From Collinsella aerofaciens (lineage in GTDB: Bacteria; Actinomycetota; Coriobacteriia; Coriobacteriales; Coriobacteriaceae): 59,322 nt of DNA. The notes beneath the pieces were generated by a model. It searched no databases and was not told where the DNA came from. It saw only the letters and a program-made list of their open reading frames with translations. Numbering within the stretch: the first letter of the stretch is position 1; each line of letters opens with the position of its first letter. The stretch is from positions 1 through 59,322 of the forward strand of contig CAJMHW010000008.1 in assembly GCA_905213325.1 (NCBI GenBank). The letters run 5' to 3'. A program made the position numbers and the translations under genes. This document shows positions 30,368 to 39,085 of the stretch, one piece after another.

Positions 30368-31156
30368 ATGACCGAAGCCGTTGTTGAAAACTACGAGACC
30401 ACGACCAGGGGCTCCGCCTCGATGGCAGCCTATCGCGCCGTACGCATTCTGCAGCTCTTGAGCGAGAACACCGGCGAGGACAAGGCGCTGCTTTCCGACG
30501 AGCTGGTCGAGCTCCTCGCCCATCCCGACGACCCCGCCCGCATGCCCATCTCGGCGGCACGCCGCAGCATCTATACCTCGATATCTGCACTTCGTCACGC
30601 CGGATACGAAATCGACTATAAGCGCGGCGTGGGCTATCGGCTCCTCACCCGCCCGCTTGCTGACGAAGAGATCATACGGCTCCACGGCATGGTCATGCGC
30701 AACCGATCGACGCCCATAGCCATTCGAAAGAGCATGGCACAGCACCTGGTCGCCATGGCGAGCGCCGATGTTCGCGACTATCTCGATATGCCCGAACCGG
30801 CACCGGCCGCCAACGACGCGCCCGTCAAGGCAACGCGTCCGCACGCCAAGCGTATCGACACGTGCGAGCTCGTCGAACAGGCCATCGACCATGGAACAAC
30901 CGTCAGCTTTGATATCACAAATGTCCTGACCCGGGGCGAAATCGAGGTGGTGCGGATGACGGTCCGGCCCTTTGCCATCAGGCAACGCGATGGCGTCTCG
31001 TATCTGCTGGGAACGGTCTACGACACCCGAGGCGCCGACGACACTCTGCGCACCGTTGAGGTCAGCCGCATGAGAAACGTCAGCACGCGTTTGCTCGACG
31101 GCAAGAAACTCTTTGCCGCGCTAGACGAAGAAGACAGCCCCGCACCCGCAGCATAA
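30368..31156 (+). CDS. WYL-domain transcriptional regulator
   Basis: About 262 residues. The N-terminal third (AAYRAVRILQLLSENTGED, then AARRSIYTSISALRHAGYEI) reads as a winged helix-turn-helix, and residues ~170-250 (MTVRPFAIRQRDGVSYLLG, then TLRTVEVSRMRNV) resemble a WYL ligand-sensing domain. It likely controls nearby or distant genes in response to a small ligand. GTG at 30359 is an alternative start; AAAGGA spacing favours the ATG. It precedes the ABC importer by 160 bp on the same strand. Confidence 0.75.
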   Translation: MTEAVVENYETTTRGSASMAAYRAVRILQLLSENTGEDKALLSDELVELLAHPDDPARMPISAARRSIYTSISALRHAGYEIDYKRGVGYRLLTRPLADEEIIRLHGMVMRNRSTPIAIRKSMAQHLVAMASADVRDYLDMPEPAPAANDAPVKATRPHAKRIDTCELVEQAIDHGTTVSFDITNVLTRGEIEVVRMTVRPFAIRQRDGVSYLLGTVYDTRGADDTLRTVEVSRMRNVSTRLLDGKKLFAALDEEDSPAPAA

Positions 31157-31256
31157 GCCCCGTTACCGTCCGTCGTTCCTCAGCACCGCCCATCCGGTTC
31201 AGTATTAAAAAACCCGCCAGGTTATTGTAAAAATGGACATCGGCGTTACTATAGTC

Positions 31257-31282
31257 CCACTTGCACTTTTTCCTAGTGCAGT
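31257..31282. repeat. Inverted repeat upstream of the ABC importer
   Basis: CACTTGCACT (31257-31266) and AGTGCAGTG (31274-31282) pair with one bulge. It lies 34 bp before the substrate-binding protein gene, just after a possible -10 (TACTAT). It could be an operator for the importer. Confidence 0.4.
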
Positions 31283-31315
31283 GTTTCCAGCCATTTTTAT
31301 ACTGGGGGTAATGAT

Positions 31316-32296
31316 ATGAAGGACATCACCATCAGCCGCAGGAGCCTTCTTGTCTCCGCTGGCCTGCTCGCGCTCGCTCCGCTCGCCGGATGCGGCGGCA
31401 ACTCTGGTTCCGGCTCCGCTGCCGCCGGTTCCGACTACACCATCGGCGTTCTGCAGCTTACCGAGCACTCCGCGCTCGATGCCGCCAACGACGGCTTTGT
31501 CAAGGCCATCAAGAAGAGCGGTCTCAAGGTCAAGATCGACCAGAAGAACGCCCAGAACGACCAGTCCACGTGTAAGTCCATTGCCGACAAGTTCGTAGGC
31601 GACGGCGTCAACCTGATCTATGCCATCGCTACGCCCGCCGCGCAGGCTGCCGCCGGTGCCACCGCCGATATCCCCATCGTTGGCTGCGCCATCACCGACT
31701 ACGCCGCTTCCGGCCTGGTCCAGGACAACGACAAGCCCGGTACCAACGTCACGGGCGCTTCCGACCTCACCCCGGTCGCCGAGCAGCTCGAGATGATGCA
31801 GAAGGTCCTGCCCGACGTTAAGAAGGTCGGCTTGCTCTACTGCACCGCCGAGTCCAACTCCGACGTCCAGATCAAGGCCGCCAAGAAGGAGCTCGACAAG
31901 CTAGGCCTCGAGTACACTGACTTCACCGTCTCGAGCTCCAACGAGATTCAGTCTGTCGTCGAGTCTGCCGTGGGCAAGGTCGACGCGCTGTACTCCCCCA
32001 CCGACAACACCATCGCCGCGGGTGCCTCGCAGGTCGGCCAGATCTGCAAGGAGAACAAGCTCCCCTTCGTGACCGGCGAGGAGGGCATGTGCAAGACCGG
32101 CGGTCTGTTCACCCTCTCCATCAACTACGAGGACCTGGGCTATGCCGCGGGCGAGATGGCCGTCAAGATCCTGAAGGGCGAGGCCAAGCCCGAGGATATG
32201 CCGATCAAGCACCTCTCGAGCAAGGACCTGGTCGTCGTCAAGAACGACGAGATGGCCGAGGCCCTGGGCATCGACCTTTCCGCTCTGGACGCGTAG
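31316..32296 (+). CDS. ABC transporter substrate-binding lipoprotein
   Basis: 326 residues. A signal peptide with RR and hydrophobic core ends in the lipobox LAGC, placing the lipidated Cys at residue 26 and the protein on the outer face of the membrane. The mature part (YTIGVLQLTEHSALDAANDG, then IPIVGCAITDYAASG) matches the ABC_sub_bind family, whose members bind aromatic amino acids or related ligands. The permease and ATPase follow. Confidence 0.9.
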   Translation: MKDITISRRSLLVSAGLLALAPLAGCGGNSGSGSAAAGSDYTIGVLQLTEHSALDAANDGFVKAIKKSGLKVKIDQKNAQNDQSTCKSIADKFVGDGVNLIYAIATPAAQAAAGATADIPIVGCAITDYAASGLVQDNDKPGTNVTGASDLTPVAEQLEMMQKVLPDVKKVGLLYCTAESNSDVQIKAAKKELDKLGLEYTDFTVSSSNEIQSVVESAVGKVDALYSPTDNTIAAGASQVGQICKENKLPFVTGEEGMCKTGGLFTLSINYEDLGYAAGEMAVKILKGEAKPEDMPIKHLSSKDLVVVKNDEMAEALGIDLSALDA

Positions 32297-32364
32297 CGGC
32301 ATGCGCGGCGATGTGCCTAGGGCCCATACTCGCGCCGTTGCCGTGCTATTCAATATCTGAGCCA

Positions 32365-32398
32365 CAGGGGCGGACGTCAAAGACCGGCGTTCGCCCTG
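32365..32398 (+). terminator. Possible attenuating hairpin between binding protein and permease
   Basis: CAGGGGCGGACG can pair with CGTTCGCCCTG with one bulge, followed by the weak tail CTTGTTTCGG. Such a partial terminator would give more binding protein than permease, as is common in ABC operons. Confidence 0.4.
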
Positions 32399-32500
32399 CT
32401 TGTTTCGGATGAGACAAAACATCCGTCCGCAGCTCTTTTATGCATTGTTACCGCTATTATGGAAAATCACGTGTCTACCCTATCCTAGGAGGTATGAAGC

Positions 32501-33424
32501 ATGCTCATTGCATTGCAGGGCGCCGTTTCCCAGGGTGTCCTCTGGGGCATTATGGTGCTTGGCGTGTTTATCACGTTCCGCCTGCTCGACATCCCCGATA
32601 TGACCTGCGACGGCAGCTTTGCCCTCGGCGGCTGCGTTTGCGCCGTGCTCATTGTCAACAATAACGTCGACCCCTTGATCGCCGTGCTGGCCGGCATGTG
32701 CGCCGGCGCCATCGCCGGCGCCGTCACGGGTATCTTGACCACCGTCTTTGAGATTCCCGCAATCCTCGCCGGAATCCTTACGCAAATCAGTCTGTGGTCC
32801 ATCAACCTGCGCATCATGGGCAAATCCAACACGCCCATCCTTGCCAAGGGCACCATCTTCTCATCCGTCAGCCACATGACGGGCCTGCCGCAGTCCACTG
32901 TTGCCATTATCCTTGGCATTGTGCTGGCCGTGGCCATCGTCGCCATCCTGTACTGGTTCTTTGGCACCGAGATCGGCTCGGCGCTGCGTGCCACCGGCAA
33001 CAACGAGTACATGATCCGCGCCCTGGGCGTCAACACCAACTCCACCAAGATGATCGCCCTCGTGCTCTCTAACGCCCTTATCGGCCTTTCGGGTGCGCTC
33101 ATCTGCCAGAGCCAGAAGTACGCTGACATTGGCATGGGCACCGGCGCCATCGTTATCGGTCTTGCCGCCATTGTTATCGGCGAGGTGCTCGGCCGCCTGC
33201 TGCCCGGCGGTCTCACGCAGTTCTCCGTCCGTCTTGCCTCTGCAGTCTTTGGCTCCGTGGTGTACTTCCTCATTCGCGCCATCGTGCTGCAGCTGGGCAT
33301 GGATGCCAACGACATGAAGCTGCTCTCCGCCGTGATCGTTGCCGTGGCCCTGTGCGTGCCCGTGGTTTGGGAGCGCTACAAGCTCCGCAGCTCCTATACG
33401 AAGGGAGATGAGGCAGATGCTTAA
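32501..33424 (+). CDS. ABC transporter permease
   Basis: 307 residues with about eight to nine hydrophobic segments, related to branched-chain amino acid / ribose-type permeases (DIPDMTCDGSFALGGCVCAV; ALRATGNNEYMIRALGVN is the cytoplasmic coupling region). AGGAGG lies eight bases before the ATG. The next gene overlaps its end by 8 bp. Confidence 0.9.
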   Translation: MLIALQGAVSQGVLWGIMVLGVFITFRLLDIPDMTCDGSFALGGCVCAVLIVNNNVDPLIAVLAGMCAGAIAGAVTGILTTVFEIPAILAGILTQISLWSINLRIMGKSNTPILAKGTIFSSVSHMTGLPQSTVAIILGIVLAVAIVAILYWFFGTEIGSALRATGNNEYMIRALGVNTNSTKMIALVLSNALIGLSGALICQSQKYADIGMGTGAIVIGLAAIVIGEVLGRLLPGGLTQFSVRLASAVFGSVVYFLIRAIVLQLGMDANDMKLLSAVIVAVALCVPVVWERYKLRSSYTKGDEADA

Positions 33425-34211
33425 GCTCTCGCACGTCAAAAAGACCTTTAACAAGGGCACCGTCACCGAGAAGCGCGCACTCACCGGCGTCGATCTCACC
33501 CTTAACGACGGCGACTTTGTAACCGTGATCGGCGGCAACGGCGCCGGCAAGTCCACGCTGCTCAACATGATCGCCGGCGTGTATCCGCTCGATTCGGGCG
33601 TTATTGAGCTTGACGGCACCGATATCTCGCGTCTGAGCGAGTCGCAGCGCGCCAAGTACCTGGGCCGAGTGTTCCAGGACCCCATGCGCGGCACCGCAGC
33701 CGACATGCAGATTGCCGAGAACCTGGCCCTCGCCAAGCGCCGCGGCCAGCGTCGCGGTCTTTCGTGGGGCGTCACCAAGGCCGAGAAGGACGAGTACATT
33801 GAGCTGCTCAAACGCCTGGACCTTGGTCTGGACACGCGCCTCAACGCCAAGGTCGGCCTGCTCTCGGGCGGCCAGCGCCAGGCACTCACCCTGCTGATGG
33901 CCACGCTCACCAAGCCACGCCTGCTGCTGCTCGACGAGCACACCGCGGCCCTCGACCCCAAGACGGCTTCTAAGGTGCTCAACCTGACCGAGGAGATCGT
34001 CGACGAGAACCACCTGACCACGCTCATGGTCACGCACAACATGAACGACGCCATCCGTCTGGGCAACCGTCTGATCATGATGCACGAGGGCCATGTGATC
34101 TACGACGTGGCCGGCGACGAGAAAAAGTCGCTCACCGTCGCCGACCTGCTCCAGAAGTTCGAGGAGGTCTCGGGCGGCGAGCTCGCCAACGACCGCATGC
34201 TGCTGAGCTAA
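33417..34211 (+). CDS. ABC transporter ATP-binding protein
   Basis: 264 residues with Walker A GGNGAGKST (about 39-47), the Q-loop VFQDPMRG, signature LSGGQRQ (about 149-155), Walker B LLLLDEHTAALD and the switch His in VTHNM. It powers the importer encoded upstream. The ATG at 33417 overlaps the permease end. The stop codon runs straight into a GGGACAGG-loop hairpin. Confidence 0.93.
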   Translation: MLKLSHVKKTFNKGTVTEKRALTGVDLTLNDGDFVTVIGGNGAGKSTLLNMIAGVYPLDSGVIELDGTDISRLSESQRAKYLGRVFQDPMRGTAADMQIAENLALAKRRGQRRGLSWGVTKAEKDEYIELLKRLDLGLDTRLNAKVGLLSGGQRQALTLLMATLTKPRLLLLDEHTAALDPKTASKVLNLTEEIVDENHLTTLMVTHNMNDAIRLGNRLIMMHEGHVIYDVAGDEKKSLTVADLLQKFEEVSGGELANDRMLLS

Positions 34212-34251
34212 AACCTGCCAAAGAGGGACAGGTTTATTTTGGCAGGTTTTA
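34209..34251 (+). repeat. GGGACAGG-loop hairpin, copy with perfect 14-bp stem
   Basis: TAAAACCTGCCAAA (34209-34222, containing the stop codon of the ATPase gene) pairs exactly with TTTGGCAGGTTTTA (34238-34251). The loop holds GGGACAGG. Poly-A and poly-T ends make it terminator-like. Confidence 0.85.
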
Positions 34252-34265
34252 TCTGCACAAACGTC

Positions 34266-34305
34266 AAAACCGCCGCAAAGGGACAGGCGCCCTTGCGGCG
34301 GTTTT
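34266..34305 (+). repeat. GGGACAGG-loop hairpin, second tandem copy
   Basis: AAAACCGCCGCAA (34266-34278) pairs exactly with TTGCGGCGGTTTT (34293-34305); the loop is AGGGACAGGCGCCC. The stem differs from the neighbouring copy while the loop core is kept. It ends in four T, so it could terminate the ABC operon. Confidence 0.85.
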
Positions 34306-34402
34306 CGCATATCATGTCGATAATCCAGCGTCAGCAGGGACCACTGGTCAAGAACTAAGGAAACTGCCTTGAGAAGATCTCTTCCCCGCCGTGCAAACCT
34401 TA

Positions 34403-34454
34403 TACCCACCAAGAAGCCTGTCCGAATTTGATCGGACGGGCTTCTTGTTGGGTA
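34403..34454 (+). terminator. Long hairpin upstream of mscS
   Basis: TACCCA, AAGAAGCC and GTCCGA pair in order with TCGGAC, GGCTTCTT and TGGGTA across a 6-nt loop, interrupted by small bulges. It is followed by no clean T run. It separates the ABC operon from mscS, ending 35 bp before the mscS start. Confidence 0.5.
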
Positions 34455-34488
34455 TCATGGTTGAACGATCATGAGGAGGTTTCCCTAC

Positions 34489-35256
34489 ATGGAATTGTTT
34501 GAGCCAATTCTTCATTTCTTTGCACAACGATGGGTCCACAACATCATCTGGGCAGGTATCTTGGCTATCGGCACCGCCGTTGCCGCCAAGGTCGCGTCCA
34601 AGACCCTGCGCCACCTGCTTAACCGCGACGATAACCCACTCCCTTCATCCAGCATCTTCATCAACATCGCGCGCGCCGTCATATGGACGATCGGCGGCAG
34701 TTTTATCCTCGACAACTGCTTTGGCATTAACGCAAACGCTCTCGTCGCCGCTCTTGGCGTCGGCGGCATCGCCATCTCGCTCGGCTTTCAGGACACGCTT
34801 TCAAACCTCATCGGCGGCATGCAGGTGACGTTTATGGGCATCATCAAGCCCGGCGACAATATCGAGGTCGGCGGCGTTTCGGGCGTGGTCCAAGACATCA
34901 CCTGGCGCCATACGACCATCGAGGACGCCTGCGGGCAGACCATCATCGTCCCCAACTCCAACATCTCCAAGAACACGCTCGTGCACCTCATGCCCTTTGG
35001 GCGCGTTGCCGTGCCCGTCGCGGTCAAGGACACGTCCAAGTGGGCTTCACTGGACGCGCTGGCAGATGAGCTCACCGACGTCACCAAGGCCGCCGTGCTT
35101 CCCATCTCGGGCTTTGACAAGGAGCCCTACGTACTCTTTAGTGAGATCGGCGACTTTGGCATCAAGGGCAAGATCATCTTTATCGTCAGCGACGACAGCA
35201 CCACCTTCACGGCAGCCGACGCCTGTATCCGCGCCATCGCCCCCATCATCGCCTAA
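34489..35256 (+). CDS. mscS: Small-conductance mechanosensitive channel, MscS family
   Basis: 255 residues. Hydrophobic segments at about 15-35 and 55-80 precede the pore-lining helix ALGVGGIAISLGFQDTLSNL; the beta domain follows with IKPGDNIEVGGVSGVVQDI and IIVPNSNISKNTL. It releases solutes on hypo-osmotic shock. AGGAGGT lies 8-9 bases before the ATG. A hairpin repeat begins at its stop codon. Confidence 0.93.
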   Translation: MELFEPILHFFAQRWVHNIIWAGILAIGTAVAAKVASKTLRHLLNRDDNPLPSSSIFINIARAVIWTIGGSFILDNCFGINANALVAALGVGGIAISLGFQDTLSNLIGGMQVTFMGIIKPGDNIEVGGVSGVVQDITWRHTTIEDACGQTIIVPNSNISKNTLVHLMPFGRVAVPVAVKDTSKWASLDALADELTDVTKAAVLPISGFDKEPYVLFSEIGDFGIKGKIIFIVSDDSTTFTAADACIRAIAPIIA

Positions 35257-35294
35257 AACCACCACAATGGGGACAGGCACCTTTGTGGTGGTTT
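35256..35294 (+). repeat. GGGACAGG-loop hairpin after mscS
   Basis: AAACCACCACAA (35256-35267) pairs with TTGTGGTGGTTT (35283-35294); the loop is TGGGGACAGGCACCT. It begins on the last base of the mscS stop codon. Confidence 0.85.
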
Positions 35295-35350
35295 CGCATC
35301 GTGGTACCATGGTTCATATCGTTGTTTAAACGACTAAGGGAGTAGACACC

Positions 35351-37267
35351 ATGGAAGAGGCCTATCGTCAAGCACGCAAGCGCGGCGAGCAGGGACGCCG
35401 TCGCGCCATCAGCCAAAGCGAGCACCCGTACCTTACGGACCTCGACGGCCTCGTTGCCCAGCTCCCCTTAGGCCAGCGAGAGAGCGTCGGCCTGAGGGAC
35501 ATTCCGCTCGAAATGGTCGTCGGCACGGTCACCAAAGGCCGTCAGTCTGCCTTTTCGTGTAACTTTATGCCCCTGCTGCCGTTTAACACCGAGTTCGCCC
35601 GCAAGTGGTCCAATCTCTACGACATCCAGGTGACCGAGGGCTATCGCGACCCCATCATCGTCACCGAGTTCATGCATCGGTTCTATGTCCAGGAAGGCAA
35701 CAAGCGCGTCAGCGTCCTCAAATTCCTGGACGCCCTGACGGTTTCGGCCAAGGTCACCCGTCTCTACCCCGGCACATGGGATTCCGTCGAAAGCCGCCTG
35801 TACGGCGAGTTCTGCGCGTTTTGGCGCGTCTGCCCCCTATACGAGATCGAGTTCTCGCGTGAGGGAAGCTACGAAACGCTCGCCAAGATGCTCGGTCAGA
35901 ACCTTATCGAAAAATGGCCGCAGAAAAAGGTCGACTACCTGCGCCACACCTTCTTGCTCTTTAAGCGCGCCTACCTTCGCGCCGGCGGCGACCATCTGGA
36001 CATTACACCCGCCGACGCAATGCTCGTATACCTCAATGTGTACAACCAGGACCGACTGCTGGATACGCCGACGGACATCGTCGTAAACCGCCTGTGCAAG
36101 ATCTGGCGCGAGCTGGTCATCACCGGCAAAAATGACGAGGACAAGGTCGATCTTGTCGAAGCACCGAGCGTCGATGAGGAGGAGTCGCCCGCCAAGTCCA
36201 CCTCCGGCGTGCTCAACTTCTTTATGGGCAAGACCGTTTATTCGGCGGCCAACCCCCTGCGCATCGCCTTTATCCATGAATTCCCCTGCGCCACGTCGAG
36301 CTGGGACAGCCTGCACGACCAAGGACGCCAGTATCTCGACGATCACTTTGGCGGCATCGTGCGCACCGAGGCATTCGAGAACTGCCACAATCCGGACGTG
36401 TTCTACGCCGCCGTGGAAACGGCTGTCAAACATGGAGCTAACGTCATCTTCTCGACCTCGCACCGCCTGATGGAATACACGCTCAGGGCTGCCGTCGAGT
36501 ATCCCCAGGTACGATTCCTCAACTGCTCTATCGGCCTTCCCCACCAAAGCGTCCGTTCGTACTTTGGCAAAATGTACGAGGCCAAGTTCCTCCTGGGCGC
36601 CCTTGCCGCCAGCATGGCGGACAACCACCGCATCGGTTACCACGCGTCGGTCTTCGCCTCGGGCGCGCTCAGCGAGATCAACGCCTTTGCCATCGGCGCC
36701 TCGCTGCTCGACCCTCGCGCGCAGGTAATCCTCACCTGGGGCGATGTGCCCGCCGGCGGTCTTGCCGAGGCCATGTGCCGCGAAGGCGTGAGTGTTATGA
36801 CCGGCGCCGACATGTCAAAGTCGCTCGAAGACCCCACGGCCTACGGACTTCACCGCCTGGTCGATGGCAAGGTCGTCGGCATCGCCATGCCGGTATGGAA
36901 CTGGGGTCGATACTACGAGCTTATCGTGCGAAGCCTGCTGCATGGCACCTGGGATGAGACCAGTGACGATAGCCAGGTTCGCGCCGTCAACTACTGGTAT
37001 GGTATGAGCTCGGGCGTTATCGACATTCGCTACGCTCCGGGCCTGCCTTATCAGACGCGCAAGCTTGTTCAGCTGCTCCGCAATGGCATCGTCGAGGGCT
37101 CCATCAATCCATTTGGCGGCGAACTCCATAGCCAAGACGGCGTGGTGCAGATCGAGGGTTTTCCCCCATTGCCGAGCACGCAGATTGTCGAGATGAACTG
37201 GCTGGCCGACAACGTGGTGGGCACCATTCCGCAGCCCAGCGATGAGCCGAAGGTCCGCGCCCTATGA
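35351..37267 (+). CDS. ParB-like domain fused to a BMP (purine-nucleoside-binding) domain, cytosolic
   Basis: 638 residues and no signal peptide. Residues ~45-130 (DIPLEMVVGTVTKGRQSAF, then EGYRDPIIVTEFMHRFYV, QEGNKRVSVLKFL) resemble the ParB/sulfiredoxin-like fold. Residues ~295-610 (LRIAFIHEFPCATSSWDSLH, then FGKMYEAKFLLGALAASMAD) match the Bmp/Med periplasmic-binding fold. BMP domains normally sit outside the cell on lipoproteins; here the protein should be intracellular and more likely a sensor than a transport component. Its last four bases overlap the phosphoesterase gene, so the two are coupled. Confidence 0.72.
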   Translation: MEEAYRQARKRGEQGRRRAISQSEHPYLTDLDGLVAQLPLGQRESVGLRDIPLEMVVGTVTKGRQSAFSCNFMPLLPFNTEFARKWSNLYDIQVTEGYRDPIIVTEFMHRFYVQEGNKRVSVLKFLDALTVSAKVTRLYPGTWDSVESRLYGEFCAFWRVCPLYEIEFSREGSYETLAKMLGQNLIEKWPQKKVDYLRHTFLLFKRAYLRAGGDHLDITPADAMLVYLNVYNQDRLLDTPTDIVVNRLCKIWRELVITGKNDEDKVDLVEAPSVDEEESPAKSTSGVLNFFMGKTVYSAANPLRIAFIHEFPCATSSWDSLHDQGRQYLDDHFGGIVRTEAFENCHNPDVFYAAVETAVKHGANVIFSTSHRLMEYTLRAAVEYPQVRFLNCSIGLPHQSVRSYFGKMYEAKFLLGALAASMADNHRIGYHASVFASGALSEINAFAIGASLLDPRAQVILTWGDVPAGGLAEAMCREGVSVMTGADMSKSLEDPTAYGLHRLVDGKVVGIAMPVWNWGRYYELIVRSLLHGTWDETSDDSQVRAVNYWYGMSSGVIDIRYAPGLPYQTRKLVQLLRNGIVEGSINPFGGELHSQDGVVQIEGFPPLPSTQIVEMNWLADNVVGTIPQPSDEPKVRAL

Positions 37268-37974
37268 AGATCCTTGCCATAGCCGATACAGAAGAACGAT
37301 GCCTTTGGGAGTGTTTTCACAAGGAACGCTTTGAGGGTGTTGACCTGATTTTGTCAGCTGGCGATCTGGACCCGGACTATCTTGAGTTTTTGGTCACCGT
37401 CATCAACAAGCCGCTCATCTACGTGCGCGGCAACCACGATGACCGCTATGCACGTCATGCACCGGGTGGATGCATCTGCGTCGAAGACACCGTGTACGTG
37501 TATCGCGGCGTCCGCATTGCGGGGCTTGGCGGCTCCATGCGCTATCGAGACGGTGCCAACATGTACACCGAGCGCGAGATGGCCAAGCGCATGCGCAAGC
37601 TGTCGCGTAAAATCAGGATGGTCGGCGGCTGCGACATCTTGCTCACCCATGCACCCGCCGCCGGCGTGGGCGATCTGGATGATCTGCCACATCGAGGATT
37701 CGAATGCTTTAACACAGCGCTCGAGTCCTGGAATCCCGACTACATGGTGCACGGGCATGTGCACCAATGCTATGGCCACGACTTTCAGCGTGAGCGTCGG
37801 CATGCATGCGGGGCAACAATCATCAACGCCTGCGGCTATACGCAGTTTGAACTTGACGAAGCGCACTACCCTATCCGTGGCTGGCAGGCAGCCTGGCTCA
37901 ATTCGCAAACCATGCGCCGCGAGCTCAAGCGCCACGAGGCCATCGAGTCCTCTACCGCCAGAACCCCCTGGTAA
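37264..37974 (+). CDS. Metallophosphoesterase (calcineurin-like)
   Basis: 236 residues with the family motifs in order: LAIADTEE (a variant of DxH with Asp kept and His replaced), SAGDLDPDYL, GNHDDR, LLTHAPAAGVGD and HGHVHQ. It probably hydrolyses a phosphomonoester or phosphodiester with two metal ions. The first-metal His appears changed to Glu, which may alter metal binding. The ATGA overlap with the ParB/BMP gene suggests a joint role, possibly in nucleotide signalling; that is inference. Confidence 0.82.
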   Translation: MKILAIADTEERCLWECFHKERFEGVDLILSAGDLDPDYLEFLVTVINKPLIYVRGNHDDRYARHAPGGCICVEDTVYVYRGVRIAGLGGSMRYRDGANMYTEREMAKRMRKLSRKIRMVGGCDILLTHAPAAGVGDLDDLPHRGFECFNTALESWNPDYMVHGHVHQCYGHDFQRERRHACGATIINACGYTQFELDEAHYPIRGWQAAWLNSQTMRRELKRHEAIESSTARTPW

Positions 37975-37997
37975 CCACCTTTAAGGCTTGACGCTGC

Positions 37998-38097
37998 GCC
38001 GGCCCCAAGCACCCCATCTCGCCCCTCAAGCCGTCGCTCGCGTACCAAAGTACGCGTCGCTCCTCTTTCGGGGCGACCTGGGGCACTTGGAACCGGC
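37998..38097. repeat. Family B nested hairpin, copy 5 (inverted orientation)
   Basis: Outer arms 37998-38016 and 38079-38097 pair with a few wobble positions (CCAAGCACCCCA with TGGGGCACTTGG). The inner stem is TCGCTCGCGTAC / GTACGCGTCGCTCC. Its complement shares AAAGAGGAGCGACGCGTACT and GTACGCGAGCGACGG with copy 4. It lies between the convergent phosphoesterase and rplA genes. Confidence 0.82.
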
Positions 38098-38130
38098 TCG
38101 CTGCGATGCCATAACATTGACGCCAAAGTG

Positions 38131-38174
38131 CCAAAACCACCACGAAGTGCCTGTCCCCTTTGTGGTGGTTTTGG
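38131..38174 (-). repeat. GGGACAGG-loop hairpin, inverted copy
   Basis: CCAAAACCACCAC pairs with GTGGTGGTTTTGG; the loop TGCCTGTCCC is the complement of GGGACAGGCA. It lies just beyond the rplA terminator. Confidence 0.85.
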
Positions 38175-38185
38175 CCCGAGATAGC

Positions 38186-38225
38186 AAGAAACCCGGGCCT
38201 GTACGAGGCAGAACCGGGTTTCTTT
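38186..38225 (-). terminator. rplA terminator
   Basis: Minus strand AAAGAAACCCGG pairs with CCGGGTTTCTT across an 18-nt loop. It lies 36 bp after the rplA stop, in the convergent gap. Confidence 0.72.
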
Positions 38226-38260
38226 AGCAATGCTTGCTTTGCTCAGGCAGTAACTAGCAG

Positions 38261-38968
38261 CTACTCAGCCAGGAAGTCACGCTGGACAGCGGGATCGACC
38301 TTGACGCCAGGGCCCATGGTGGAAGACACGGAGATGGACTTGACGTACTTGCCCTTAGCAGAAGAGGGCTTGACGCGCAGGATCTCGGTGTACAGGGCAG
38401 CGTAGTTCTCGACGACCTGCTGCTCAGAGAAAGACTTCTTGCCCAGGGGCACGTGGCAGATGCCGTAGCGATCGGCGCGATACTCAACGCGACCGGCCTT
38501 GAGCTCGGAGACCATCTTGGCGACGTCCATGGTCACGGTGCCGAGCTTGGGGTTCGGCATGAGGCCACGGGGACCAAGGATCTTACCGATGCGGCCGACC
38601 TTGGCCATCATGTTCGGCGTAGCGATAGCGGCGTCGAAGTTGATCTCGCCCTTCTGGATCTGGGCAACGAGCTCGTCGGAACCGATGATGTCGGCGCCGG
38701 CAGCCTCGGCCTCGCGAGCCTTCTCGCCCTCAGCGAAGACGGCAACACGAACGGTCTTGCCGGTGCCGTGGGGCAGGGAGATGGAACCACGGATGTTCTG
38801 GTCAGCCTTACGAGTATCGATGCCCAGACGGAAGTGGGCCTCGACGGTCTCGTCGAACTTGGCGGTGTCGAGCTCCTTGATGAGCTTGACAGCCTGAAGG
38901 GGGGTGTAGAGCGCTGCGCGGTCGATCTTCTCGGCAGCGGCGTTATAGCTCTTACCATGCTTAGCCAT
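38261..38968 (-). CDS. rplA: 50S ribosomal protein L1
   Basis: 235 residues, MAKHGKSYNAAAEKIDR onward, with the L1 signature VGRIGKILGPRGLMPNPKLG. It forms the mobile L1 stalk and can repress its own mRNA. The ATG at 38968 has AGGAGG eight bases away; one two codons earlier is too close. In this genome it ends the secE-nusG-rplK-rplA unit; rplJ is 20 kb downstream on the same strand. Confidence 0.97.
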   Translation of the reverse strand: MAKHGKSYNAAAEKIDRAALYTPLQAVKLIKELDTAKFDETVEAHFRLGIDTRKADQNIRGSISLPHGTGKTVRVAVFAEGEKAREAEAAGADIIGSDELVAQIQKGEINFDAAIATPNMMAKVGRIGKILGPRGLMPNPKLGTVTMDVAKMVSELKAGRVEYRADRYGICHVPLGKKSFSEQQVVENYAALYTEILRVKPSSAKGKYVKSISVSSTMGPGVKVDPAVQRDFLAE

Positions 38969-39041
38969 GTGCATTACCTCCTGTGGTTAAACGGGCTTAT
39001 GCCCTCCCACATCGTATCGTGTGCCCTATTGCACACATATA

Positions 39042-39067
39042 ACGGGCGCCCCGATCGGAGCACCCGT
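39042..39067 (-). promoter_or_regulatory. Hairpin between rplK and rplA
   Basis: ACGGGCGCC...GGAGCACCCGT forms a near-perfect stem 18 bp after the rplK stop. No T run follows. It may be a transcript-processing or partial attenuation site; the L1 self-binding site could lie in the remaining 70 bp before rplA, but I cannot define it. Confidence 0.4.
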
Positions 39068-39085
39068 CATTACCTAAAGAAATCG

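Noticed and set aside
37264..37300. Frameshift or damage at the phosphoesterase N-terminus, because DxH is changed to DTE
   Set aside because: The frame is clean, overlaps the previous gene in the usual coupled manner, and all later metal motifs are intact, so it is a family variant rather than a broken gene.
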